Source: DATJLY01 sp963773665
Lineage (GTDB): Bacteria > Pseudomonadota > Alphaproteobacteria > ATCC43930 > CGMCC-115725
Assembly: GCA_963773665.1 (NCBI GenBank)
Contig: CAVZBZ010000004.1
Span: forward strand, 620,001 to 684,000
Direction: 5' to 3'
Length of the DNA stretch: 64,000 bases
Part shown: piece by piece, positions 37,201 through 44,581 of the stretch
Numbering within the stretch: the first letter of the stretch is position 1
Layout of the letters: each line of letters begins with the position of its first letter
Notes under the pieces: generated by a model
Database searches by the model: none
Seen by the model: the letters and a program-made list of their open reading frames with translations, nothing else
Told to the model about the DNA's origin: nothing
Program-made: the position numbers and the translations under genes

Positions 37201-37759
37201 CGTTCATGCAATAGAAGACCTTCTGCGACGTCACGAAAGCCTACCTCTAGTTCCTCAACCTGGTGCCGGTCCGGGCGAAGTGCATGTGTTGACCTCCATC
37301 GGGGCTGACGAGCAGTTCCGGACAGCGGTTCCGGTTTATGATCTCGCAGCGAAGGTAGCGTGCTGGGGCACCGAGGGTTCTCCCGTTGTATCAGGTTGGG
37401 TTCGTGTACCTCGCCGCCCTCTCGAAGCCGAGATGTTCGTGTCAAAAGTCGTCGGTCACGCGATGGAGCCGGGCATCCCCGACAACGCTTGGGGTCTATT
37501 CCGGTCGGTTCAGACCGACGGTCAATTGTCGCCAAATTCACTCGACGGACGGCGCATCGTCGCCCAGCTCAAGACAAAGACAGATTTAGAGACCGGCTCC
37601 TATACGCTCAAACGATGGAAGGCGACGAAGCTGGAGGCGGGCGGCAGAGTTCTGGAAGTCACGCTTAGGCCCGACAACAAGGCGCTGCATTCAATTGTGG
37701 TCAAACCGGCCGACGGCGAAGTGCAGGTCGTGGCGGAGTACCTGGAGACATTAGGCTGA
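34230..37759 (+). pseudogene. res: Type III-like restriction subunit (helicase-nuclease) fused to an S24-like domain, one frameshift
   Basis: The first frame (34230 to about 36735) encodes a superfamily 2 helicase: Walker A ATGSGKT near residue 130, LNDEAHH as the DEAD-box-type motif, DLSATLF, and EQTLGRGLRK as motif VI. One base is missing near 36733; the second frame continues to 37759. It holds a PD-(D/E)xK nuclease (FPDF, then IVEVKG) and a C-terminal S24/LexA-like domain (MFVSKVVGHAMEP, later SYTLKRWKATK). The S24 serine position is alanine (codon 37460-37462). ATG 34230 overlaps the mod stop. Without the shift the protein is about 1176 residues. Confidence 0.8.
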
Positions 37760-37831
37760 TGCCGTTCCAGTTGGGATCCGCACGATCGGCCCTAAGGTTG
37801 TGCGCGATGACCGTTGCGAGGCAGGACGCCC

Positions 37832-38287
37832 ATGCGCTCACTGCGATTGTCCATCGTGAGGGCCGATCTCGTGCAAGCACTGCGCGTACTCGGCACTCAT
37901 CGTCAACGGCGGTTTACCAGTGTCGTTCCCGTGTGGCTGCAATACGATCCGGGAGCGCACGAACTCTGGGTTGGCGAGGATCAGGCGAACATCCGGACCG
38001 CGGTGAAGGCACTTGGTGAGTGGCCCGCAGCCGGGACGACTGTGGACCTATTCCTTCTACGGCAGGCCATAAAGAATAATACCGGCGAACAGGTCGAGTT
38101 GCACGCGATTGACGAAGCGGTCCTCGTTCCGACCGCACGTGGGCACGTCGTTTTGAAGCTGCTCCCGTTCGGCCCCGTTCCGCGAAAGCCTGAGCAGCCG
38201 GCGCCGCAGTCACATAGGCGCTACGACTGGCACAGAGATCTCCCGCTCTTCCGTTGGCAGGGGAATCGTTCCAATGATCGAGCGTAG
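37832..38287 (+). CDS. Hypothetical protein downstream of the type III-like R-M genes
   Basis: The protein is about 151 residues and predominantly beta-strand by pattern, with a charged Pro/Arg-rich tail. ATG 37832 is chosen for the MRSLRLSIV start. The alternation of strands (VDLFLLRQAI, VELHAIDEAVLVP, HVVLKLLPFG) is vaguely like a DNA-clamp subdomain, but this is not a homology claim. It follows res by 72 bp on the same strand and may belong to the same cassette. Confidence 0.5.
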   Translation: MRSLRLSIVRADLVQALRVLGTHRQRRFTSVVPVWLQYDPGAHELWVGEDQANIRTAVKALGEWPAAGTTVDLFLLRQAIKNNTGEQVELHAIDEAVLVPTARGHVVLKLLPFGPVPRKPEQPAPQSHRRYDWHRDLPLFRWQGNRSNDRA

Positions 38288-38419
38288 TTCCATTTCCATC
38301 GCGAACACGAATGCGCTCGCGGTGGCGTAATTTATAAATGCGTCGCAAGCCCAACCGCGAGGTTCCGAGCCGGCGAGACTGCTGAGGATTTCGAGCGGGC
38401 GTTCAGGTGAGTTGTCGCC

Positions 38420-38731
38420 TCAGGCAGAAGCGTTCCAGTCGATCTCATCGACGCTGATTAGTTCCTGAAGGTCTGGCCTCGCTTGGCGCTTTCTCTCCGC
38501 CTCGATTTCTGCTTCGGAAGCTTTCCGCGTCGGCGCGGCAACCAGTTCCGCCGCGCCCATCTCAATGGCAGCCTTAGCGGCGCGCGGGTCATTTGTGCCA
38601 GTCACGCCGTATACCTTCGCGCCGTAATCGTCTTGGACGGCCTTTCGCGCGAACGCGAGCGCATCTGGCATCGTCGAAAAGACCTTTGTGTCGTGCGGCT
38701 GGCCATCTTTCGTGATGTGGACGACCAACAT
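38420..38731 (-). CDS. Small hypothetical protein
   Basis: A 103-residue protein beginning MLVVHITKDGQPHDTKVF. A short alpha/beta N-terminus is followed by a charged helical C-terminus (KASEAEIEAERKRQAR). ATG 38731 is preferred to one 15 codons upstream because it starts at a beta strand; this choice is uncertain. No family is recognised. Confidence 0.5.
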   Translation of the reverse strand: MLVVHITKDGQPHDTKVFSTMPDALAFARKAVQDDYGAKVYGVTGTNDPRAAKAAIEMGAAELVAAPTRKASEAEIEAERKRQARPDLQELISVDEIDWNASA

Positions 38732-38859
38732 GGCGTGCCCCACATGTCCTATCGGGTTGAGCATAGAATATGGCAACGGAATTAGGTATGGGAAGCGTCC
38801 CTTTGCGCCGGCACTGGCGCCACAAGGACGCCGGCTCTAGAATGTTGTCCGATACGAAA

Positions 38860-38886
38860 TCGGCCCGGAGTATCAGTCCGGGCCGA
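38860..38886 (-). terminator. Strong inverted repeat, probable terminator of the minus-strand island genes
   Basis: TCGGCCCGGA (38860-38869) and TCCGGGCCGA (38877-38886) form a perfect 10-bp stem with a 7-nt loop. It lies downstream of the minus-strand gene ending at 39011 and before the next gene. Only a short T-run follows in that direction, so it could be a weak or Rho-assisted terminator, or a protein-binding palindrome. Confidence 0.5.
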
Positions 38887-39010
38887 CGGAAATCACGGCA
38901 ACCACGCCGCTTTGATGGCAGACATGCTATCAGAAATGGATGAGGTTGTCACATGGCCGTCTACTCACCACCGAATCCAGAAGTGGGACGCTTGGCAGCG
39001 CTAATAGAAG

Positions 39011-39319
39011 CTAGGCAGTCCCGGCGGTCGGTTCGCGATATAATTTCGCGGCGTCTAGTTTCCCTGTTTCGAGCGATCCGATCAGCCATTGGAGCGATTT
39101 CACGCCAGTTGCGCCCGGTATCACCGACGTAATTTGTTCCCGCTGAGCGGCGAGCCTTACCAGCGCAGAATCCTTTGTGTCGATCCCGGCTGCAATCAAA
39201 GTGCGGTAAACGTCCAGCAGCGCGGCGACGAGGCCGACAAGCAAATCGTCTCGATCTTGGAACAAACCGACCATGTCTTTGGCGGTGGCGAGAAGAAGTT
39301 TGCGCTCAAGCTCGTTCAT
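39011..39319 (-). CDS. Small helical hypothetical protein
   Basis: A 102-residue, mostly helical protein (MNELERKLLLATAKDM, LVGLVAALLDVYRTL). A GGGAG sequence precedes ATG 39319. It overlaps the upstream frame by 14 bp on the same strand. No known family is recognised; typical island cargo. Confidence 0.55.
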   Translation of the reverse strand: MNELERKLLLATAKDMVGLFQDRDDLLVGLVAALLDVYRTLIAAGIDTKDSALVRLAAQREQITSVIPGATGVKSLQWLIGSLETGKLDAAKLYREPTAGTA

Positions 39320-39653
39320 GACTTTGCTCCCGGGCTGTCTGACGACTCACAAGATAGCGGCGACCGGCGCGAGCGTCATTGGCGGCCCTGATCGAATAGT
39401 TGGTGAGGGTCGCCGCCCCGACTCTGTGCAGCGGGCCGTCCGGATCTCTCGCCTCTATTAGGGCGTCGTCGTCATCTGCAACGACGTTTCCTGCCGCGTG
39501 CCGGGAAACGCGATTATTAAGTGAGTCGCGCGGTGAGCGGACACCGACAATTCGCCTGTGATGCCTCAGAATTGCGGCCACAGGAAAAACCGTTGCATTT
39601 CCAATGATCTTTTCCGCCCGCACCGAAATGTGAAATTGACGGAAATCCGCCAT
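39306..39653 (-). CDS. Possible small protein upstream of the 39011 gene
   Basis: A 115-residue frame starting MADFRQFHISVRAEKIIG. The N-terminal half looks like a real alpha/beta protein; the rest is rich in Arg, Asp and Ala and is less convincing. The overlap with the next gene argues for coupling. No function is assigned. Confidence 0.4.
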   Translation of the reverse strand: MADFRQFHISVRAEKIIGNATVFPVAAILRHHRRIVGVRSPRDSLNNRVSRHAAGNVVADDDDALIEARDPDGPLHRVGAATLTNYSIRAANDARAGRRYLVSRQTAREQSHERA

Positions 39654-39778
39654 CGACTCGGCAGCGCTTGCAAGCGGGTGGAACAACTTTCCCGACGGCG
39701 ACCGAAAATCCCCGATTTTTGGCGAGCACAGAATTATCCGGTGTCCCTCCCGTGCGCCGCCTAACGCGCACGCGAGGA

Positions 39779-40051
39779 TCAATTTGGCACGATACCGGCC
39801 ATCGCTTCATCGAGCCACGAACACACCGCGTCACCGAGTACCCAGGGATCCAATTCCCCTTCGGTCTGTAGCCAGCCTCGCCTGCGGAAGTACGCGATCT
39901 CGTATTGCCGCAGCTCGACGTGGGCGAGTTTGAGTCCGTCGCGTTTCCGGCGGCGGCAGTGGCGGACGCGCTCGGTGGATGTTGGCCGACGTTGTGGCGG
40001 CAACGAAGATTCTGCGCCGCTGCCTTCGAGGATGGGGCGTTCGTCAGTCAT
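39779..40051 (-). CDS. Small basic protein, last gene of the replication-type operon
   Basis: A 90-residue protein whose ATG 40051 overlaps the stop of the zinc-ribbon gene (ATGA). The middle is Arg/Lys rich (RVRHCRRRKRDGLKLAHVEL) and the end acidic (DAVCSWLDEAMAGIV). Coupling with the two upstream genes suggests a shared role in island maintenance. No family is recognised. Confidence 0.55.
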   Translation of the reverse strand: MTDERPILEGSGAESSLPPQRRPTSTERVRHCRRRKRDGLKLAHVELRQYEIAYFRRRGWLQTEGELDPWVLGDAVCSWLDEAMAGIVPN

Positions 40052-40737
40052 TCGCGCTCCTCTCGGGGAGGCGTTATTCCCATTGCAACCAGCGCCCGCG
40101 CGGCCTCGCCACGCCATTGACTTCCATAGCGTATCAGGCAATCGAGCCCTTGGAAATGCACGCGCGCCCCATCGCCAAGCGCGAGCGATTTGGCGTTTCC
40201 AATTGGCTCTCCACATCCAGCACATGTCTCCCGCGGCGGTGGCTTGGCATTGTGCCGACGCCAGAGCAACTCAAGCTCGCGCCAAGCCATCCGCTCCGCC
40301 TGAGTGGGGGTGTAACTCGTCACTTTCCCGATGAGATCGCGCCTTGGCGAGCGCCAATATTTGAGCTTCGCCGCGTGCAGGCGGTGCCACGCGCTGGAGG
40401 GCCACTCGGCCGGTTCCGGGTCCGGCGGCTGAGGCGTTGCCCAATTTTGCGTTTCACTGGCTTCGCCGCGTGCGACAGTTGCGACTTTTGCGACAGGGAC
40501 CAAAATCTTACGGGTTTCCGCAACTTCCGCTGTCGCACGAGCGCTACGACGAGCGGTGACCTGGTCGGACCCGACGGTCGAGACGGGGTACGGTGTCGCG
40601 GTATGTCGCATGCGACCGGGGACATCGATCTCTGCGGAACTCTGCCGGTTTCCGAGTGATGTCGCAGATGTCGCAGGTGTCGCGGAATGCCCGACGGGGA
40701 GGTATGGGGTGAGCCACTGATCGAGGGCTGAACTCAT
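40048..40737 (-). CDS. Zinc-ribbon-like protein in the DUF3987 operon
   Basis: A 229-residue protein. The C-terminal CAGCGEPIG ... VHFQGLDCLIRYG pattern gives a C-x2-C...H...C putative zinc site near residues 178-208. The N-terminal half is low complexity with Thr/Ser/Ala runs (ATPATSATS). Its start overlaps the DUF3987 stop by 4 bp (ATGA), and its stop overlaps the next start in the same way. A DNA-binding accessory role is inferred. Confidence 0.6.
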   Translation of the reverse strand: MSSALDQWLTPYLPVGHSATPATSATSLGNRQSSAEIDVPGRMRHTATPYPVSTVGSDQVTARRSARATAEVAETRKILVPVAKVATVARGEASETQNWATPQPPDPEPAEWPSSAWHRLHAAKLKYWRSPRRDLIGKVTSYTPTQAERMAWRELELLWRRHNAKPPPRETCAGCGEPIGNAKSLALGDGARVHFQGLDCLIRYGSQWRGEAARALVAMGITPPREERE

Positions 40738-42284
40738 GCCTCGCCTCGCAATTTCGGGTGGAGGCTCCATAGGGTTGCGCCTGCCTTATGGGATTCGAGC
40801 AGGTGGTACTTCTCGAGGAGCAACTTGACCGCCGCGTCGCGCCGAGCCTTGTCACGCAGGGGGCCTGGTCCCTCCCGCAGGACATCGCGCGGAAACACTA
40901 CCCAGCGTTCGGTCCCGTCCGTCGTCGGCCTCTGCATCCATCTGACAAGGCGCATTGCGTCGGCAACTGATTGCGGCATGCTCATTGTCCCCATGACCAG
41001 GATGCGCTTCGCCTCGCTCAGGTGCCACGACGCGAGTGCAGCGGCGGCTTGCATCGTCTTTGCCGTGATCTCGTCCGTGACTCCAAACTCATAGATGTGC
41101 AGTAATGCCGCGAGCCGAGCGGCGTTCTCGGCGGTTTTTGCGGCAAAGTCGGTAATGGCCCGAAATTCCCCCGCCTGACCTAACTCGCGTTCAGTTGTGT
41201 CGTGGAATTCGATCCAGACCCGTTTCGCTGCCGACGCGAGGCTCAAGACAGGGGGATCAAGCTCTAACGTCGGGCCGACCGTGGGCAACGGCAGGTCGAG
41301 CAATTCGCCGAGCCGCAGATTGAACCGCGCCAATGCCGCTGGTTTGAAGTCCTCGTTGTAGAACCGGCCTCCCATCGTGGAGTTGGGCCACGAGATCAGG
41401 GATCGCGCAATGAACCCAATTCCTCGCGCTAGGCCGTCGCCAAGTTCCAGCATTTTGTTGAATACCGCCGGCTGCATCATCAGGGAAATGGTGAAACGGC
41501 GGCCAATGATCTGGAAGCTGGGCTTCGACGCACGGTCGACGACGTGAGGCTGTCCGTCCCAGAGTCGATTGCAAAGTGCTAGCGTGCGCATCAGCGAACT
41601 TTCGCTCATGGCATGCGATCCTATGACCACGCCGGCTTCGTCGCTCCACCAGGACCCAGAGGGCCATCCCTCCGCGATGTCCCGGCCCATCGCTTCCGGC
41701 GTTGCATCCTCGTAGAACAATCGGGCCAGTACCGGCAGTTTTGGCTTGGCGGCGTCCAGCCCTTCTAACTGCGTCCTCAGTTCTTCAATCCCGAGCGTGC
41801 GATCGTTGGGCTGACGGCCCGCTCGTTGCTTGATCTTCGAGAGAATGCCATCCCGCTGCGCGGTCCAGGCGGCAAGCGCGGATTCTGCCTTTTCCAGCGA
41901 TGGTTGCTTTGCCTCCCGCTGCTCGCGCTGCCACTCGCGCACTGCACGGCTCATGTTTCGGTCCGAGCTCGTTTTACGCTCGCCGGACTCCGCGACGTTG
42001 ACGCGATTGATGGAGATCGGGCCTACGAGATGTGGGTCACGCGCGACGTTCGCGAGGGGTTGGGCACAGAGTGAAAGTGTCGAGAGCGCTGAGCCTGCGA
42101 TCATCGCTTCCGGCTGTTGCCCGAAGCGCTGGTATGCCACAACGGCGTCCCGCATCGTGCTCGGCAGGGCGTCGAGCGGATACGGTTTCGCAGCCGAACC
42201 GGGTGCGATAAGCGGTTCAGGATCGGGAAGGTGCTGCTCCCTGTCGCCGTCCATTGTTTCTCTCGCGGCCGAGGCGGCGGTCAC
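40734..42284 (-). CDS. DUF3987 protein, helicase/primase-like island replication protein
   Basis: A 516-residue protein of the DUF3987 family often found in prophages and integrative elements. It has a degenerate P-loop-like ESGERKTS near residues 97-104, then a coiled segment (about 120-185) and an ATPase-like core with FYEDATPEAM and WSDEAGVV. It lies between AlpA and the zinc-ribbon gene with 4-bp overlaps on both sides. Such proteins are thought to act in replication of excised elements. An alternative is a primase C-terminal helicase remnant. Confidence 0.7.
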   Translation of the reverse strand: MTAASAARETMDGDREQHLPDPEPLIAPGSAAKPYPLDALPSTMRDAVVAYQRFGQQPEAMIAGSALSTLSLCAQPLANVARDPHLVGPISINRVNVAESGERKTSSDRNMSRAVREWQREQREAKQPSLEKAESALAAWTAQRDGILSKIKQRAGRQPNDRTLGIEELRTQLEGLDAAKPKLPVLARLFYEDATPEAMGRDIAEGWPSGSWWSDEAGVVIGSHAMSESSLMRTLALCNRLWDGQPHVVDRASKPSFQIIGRRFTISLMMQPAVFNKMLELGDGLARGIGFIARSLISWPNSTMGGRFYNEDFKPAALARFNLRLGELLDLPLPTVGPTLELDPPVLSLASAAKRVWIEFHDTTERELGQAGEFRAITDFAAKTAENAARLAALLHIYEFGVTDEITAKTMQAAAALASWHLSEAKRILVMGTMSMPQSVADAMRLVRWMQRPTTDGTERWVVFPRDVLREGPGPLRDKARRDAAVKLLLEKYHLLESHKAGATLWSLHPKLRGEA

Positions 42285-42571
42285 GACGCACCTCCCGCTG
42301 CATCACGGGCAATAAGCGCGAGCTTGCTCCGTCGCGCCGGCGTCGATACTGGGGGAGCCACTGAATTTTCTTCCCGGCTGGCCATCCACGCAGTGATCTG
42401 ACTGAGTCTTGTTCCTTTCGCTCCGGGCGATAGCGTCACGGGTTTTGGAAACTTGCCGTCGCGGGCGAGCCGCCATCGCGTCGCTCTGCTCAGACCGGTC
42501 ATTCGCCGGACCTCCGGCTCGCGCAGGAACCGGTCGGTATCGAAGGTCGATGGCGCATCGTGCATGTTCAT
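42281..42571 (-). CDS. AlpA-family excisionase/transcriptional regulator
   Basis: The 96-residue protein carries a MerR-like winged helix: FLREPEVRRMTGLSRATRWRL then GKFPKPVTLSPGAKGTR, the AlpA pattern. AlpA proteins activate integrase transcription or bind att DNA as excisionases in P4-like elements. ATG 42571 is used; MHDAPS two codons later is possible. The stop overlaps the DUF3987 start (ATGA). It lies 233 bp downstream of the integrase stop on the same strand; that gap shows no gene. Confidence 0.75.
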   Translation of the reverse strand: MNMHDAPSTFDTDRFLREPEVRRMTGLSRATRWRLARDGKFPKPVTLSPGAKGTRLSQITAWMASREENSVAPPVSTPARRSKLALIARDAAGGAS

Positions 42572-42803
42572 CACCCAATCGTGGTGACGAGCACGGCGCA
42601 AGGCAAAACGCACCCTGCGCCGGCCGTCACTGGCCTGCGGCGTTCAAGTCGTCTCCACGAGTTGGTTGGACGCGGGGAGGAAACGGGGGCACCGCTAGGC
42701 ACCCTTTGAGACGCAACGAGACGCTATCTGAGTCGGGTGCTGAGTTGGTAGGGGGTCTCTTAGAAATAATATTTCGATGTTCTGCGTGAGTTGCTCGATA
42801 CGA

Positions 42804-44090
42804 TTACGCACTGCGCGCCGGCGGCAGCGTGTAGACGTTCCCTCGCGCCGCGCGTCCGGCGACAATCTCTTCGAGCCGTGCGCTCCAAGCTTCCAGTGCG
42901 TGCCGCTTCTCGGCATCGTAGCTGTGTCGGTCATAAATGCTGGTCACGTCGCGCTCGGCATGGTTCAGGAGCTTCGCAACGACGAGGCGGCTGATTCCTA
43001 TGCTCGTCATGTGCGACGCTGCTGTGCGGCGCAGATCGTGCGGGGTCGCCTCGGCAATGCCAAGTTCATCGAGATTGTCGCGCATGGCGTGATCCACTGC
43101 CGGGCCGGTGATGGGTTTGCCACCTCGTGGCGATGGGAACAACCAGCGCGGCCGCTCGGCCGTTTCGCCCTCGCTGATCGGCGCCTTTTTCCGTTTCCCC
43201 TTTTTGGGCGGCGCGGCCTTAATCTCTTTCAACAGTTCGATCGCGAGCGGCGACAGCGGGACACGATGCGCCATGCCGTTTTTCGCTTTCGCCGCCGGGA
43301 TGGTCCAGACCTTTTCCTCCTCGATGTCGAACTCGCTCCATTCGGCGCCAGTCACCTCTCCCTTGCGCTGCGCGGTCGCGAGTTGAAGCTTGAGGGCGAG
43401 CCGGATCGGCTTCGAGATGGCAAGGTCCGCCTTGCCGAGCGCGGTCCATAGCCCCTTGATCTCGTCGGCGCTAAGAACGCGGTCGCGACGCACTTCCTTG
43501 CCGGGCGCCTTCACGGCGGCGCACGGGCTGGCCGGAACGATGTCACGCGAGAGGGCCCAATTGAACATCTTGCGCACCACGGCGAGCGTCCTGTTAGCCT
43601 GAATCGGCGCGTTCCGGTCCTCCGCGATTTTGTCGAGGAGTGCGATTACGTCGCGGCGCACGATGTCCTTCGCCTTGCGCCGTCCCCATGCCGGCCGCAC
43701 GTCCTTCTCCAGAATACGTTCATCTTCGCTCGCGCTGCGCTTCCTCGGCTTTGCCCATTTCTCTATGTAGGAATCGATCAGCTCGCCCACCGTCTCTGCG
43801 GCACGCTCCGCCCTGTGCTGCTCGACCTCGGCTGCGCCGGGATCAACGCCGCTTTTCAAAAGCTCGCGCGCGTGCTCAAGCTTGATGTGCGCCTTCGACA
43901 GCGACAGGTCCGGATACGTGCCGAGCGTCATGCGCCGCGGCATGCCCTGAAAGCGGTACAGCCAGATCCAGGATTTGACGCCGTGCGGCGAAACGCGAAT
44001 GCCGAACCCGCCGCCTTCCCACTTCTCATAGCGTTCTGGTTTCGAACGCAGCGCTGCAATAGACTTGTCCGTGAAACGCTTCGGGATCAT
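42804..44090 (-). CDS. int: P4-type tyrosine recombinase (site-specific integrase)
   Basis: A full-length 428-residue integrase. An N-terminal DUF4102 arm-binding domain begins MIPKRFTDKSIAAL, a core-binding domain occupies about 100-195, and the catalytic domain has Arg242 (TAQRKGEV), Lys near 270, His351-x-x-Arg354 (HDLRRT), His377 (LNHAERD) and Tyr386. It is oriented away from attR, 179 bp inside the element, as is usual for integrases targeting tRNA 3' ends. All catalytic residues are present, so the element may still excise. Promoter signals in the attR-proximal gap were not identified. Confidence 0.93.
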   Translation of the reverse strand: MIPKRFTDKSIAALRSKPERYEKWEGGGFGIRVSPHGVKSWIWLYRFQGMPRRMTLGTYPDLSLSKAHIKLEHARELLKSGVDPGAAEVEQHRAERAAETVGELIDSYIEKWAKPRKRSASEDERILEKDVRPAWGRRKAKDIVRRDVIALLDKIAEDRNAPIQANRTLAVVRKMFNWALSRDIVPASPCAAVKAPGKEVRRDRVLSADEIKGLWTALGKADLAISKPIRLALKLQLATAQRKGEVTGAEWSEFDIEEEKVWTIPAAKAKNGMAHRVPLSPLAIELLKEIKAAPPKKGKRKKAPISEGETAERPRWLFPSPRGGKPITGPAVDHAMRDNLDELGIAEATPHDLRRTAASHMTSIGISRLVVAKLLNHAERDVTSIYDRHSYDAEKRHALEAWSARLEEIVAGRAARGNVYTLPPARSA

Positions 44091-44108
44091 GTGCTCCCCT
44101 TTCTCGCC

Positions 44109-44178
44109 GCTACCCCAGGGTCGATTTGGGGTAGCGATTTCAAGGTCACTGCCTGAACAACCTTGAAACAGGGTAGCA
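44109..44178. repeat. GGGGTAGC repeats near attR, possible integrase arm sites
   Basis: GCTACCCC at 44109-44116, GGGGTAGC at 44128-44135 and GGGTAGCA at 44171-44178 flank the integrase start and mirror the two copies next to attL. This stretch also holds the presumed int promoter region. Confidence 0.4.
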
Positions 44179-44268
44179 CAATAAACCAGCTAATGACAGG
44201 GATAAGTGCACAAGATTGCCTGTTTCACATGGTTTCAGGAAAGCGCAGGAAACCGTGTTGTGGCCCGT

Positions 44269-44313
44269 TTCGTAATCAGTAGGTCCGCAGTTCGATCCTG
44301 CGCGTCGGCACCA
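44269..44313. repeat. Right attachment site (attR), 45-bp tRNA-Thr 3' fragment
   Basis: Identical to 23669-23713 from the anticodon loop through CCA. No 5' half of a tRNA precedes it, so it is the displaced 3' end created by integration. It marks the right boundary of the island. Confidence 0.95.
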
Positions 44314-44402
44314 GATTGTTAATCCAGGAACCCGGCCACCCCTTCGGCGATTTTTGCGCGCGGTTGCAACCGTTCCCGTTGCGCCTTATGTTTGCGCGCG
44401 AT

Positions 44403-44450
44403 GGGGATGGAGTCCCCCGAAATCGCCTCGTTGGGCTGATGACTCCTGCC
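44403..44450 (+). promoter_or_regulatory. Fluoride riboswitch (crcB motif) aptamer
   Basis: P1 is GGGG (44403-44406) pairing with CCCC (44414-44417) around the loop ATGGAGT. A short GCC/GGC hairpin (44425-44436) follows. The conserved GCTGATGACTCCTGC tail (44435-44449) supplies GACTCC (44441-44446), which pairs perfectly with GGAGTC (44409-44414) to make the pseudoknot. These match the crcB RNA consensus. Family knowledge: fluoride binding lets transcription continue into exporters or CPA antiporters. The aptamer is followed by an intrinsic terminator and an antiporter gene. Confidence 0.9.
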
Positions 44451-44484
44451 GCGTGACGATTGCGGTGGGGGTGTCGCCAAAGAC

Positions 44485-44505
44485 CCGCCGTGAGGCGGTT
44501 TTTTT
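44485..44505 (+). terminator. Intrinsic terminator, expression platform of the fluoride riboswitch
   Basis: CCGCC (44485-44489), loop GTGA, GGCGG (44494-44498), then seven T (44499-44505). It stands 35 bp after the aptamer and 77 bp before the antiporter start, so it fits an ON switch in which fluoride prevents termination. Confidence 0.85.
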
Positions 44506-44581
44506 GTGCCTCCGTCACGTGTCGGTCGAAGCCAAGGCCCGCCTGGTGCCACGCATCGGGCCTTTAAGGATGGAGGTTTGG

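Larger units (their letters stand above)
23714..44313. mobile_element. 20.6-kb integrative island inserted at tRNA-Thr(CGT)
   Basis: The element is bounded by the 45-bp repeat, with the integrase at the distal end pointing inward from attR. It contains an AlpA-like regulator, a DUF3987 replication-type protein, a SIR2/middle-protein/ABC-ATPase operon and a type III-like restriction-modification locus, plus many small orphan genes. Base composition is visibly more A+T rich and codon use less extreme than in the flanks. No conjugation, capsid or terminase genes are visible, so it resembles a satellite or mobilisable defence island rather than a self-transferring element. A remnant 45-bp tRNA fragment closes it. 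Confidence 0.93.

Noticed and set aside
23714..44313. CRISPR array or retron in the island
   Set aside because: No regularly spaced direct repeats and no reverse transcriptase motif (YxDD) were found on either strand.
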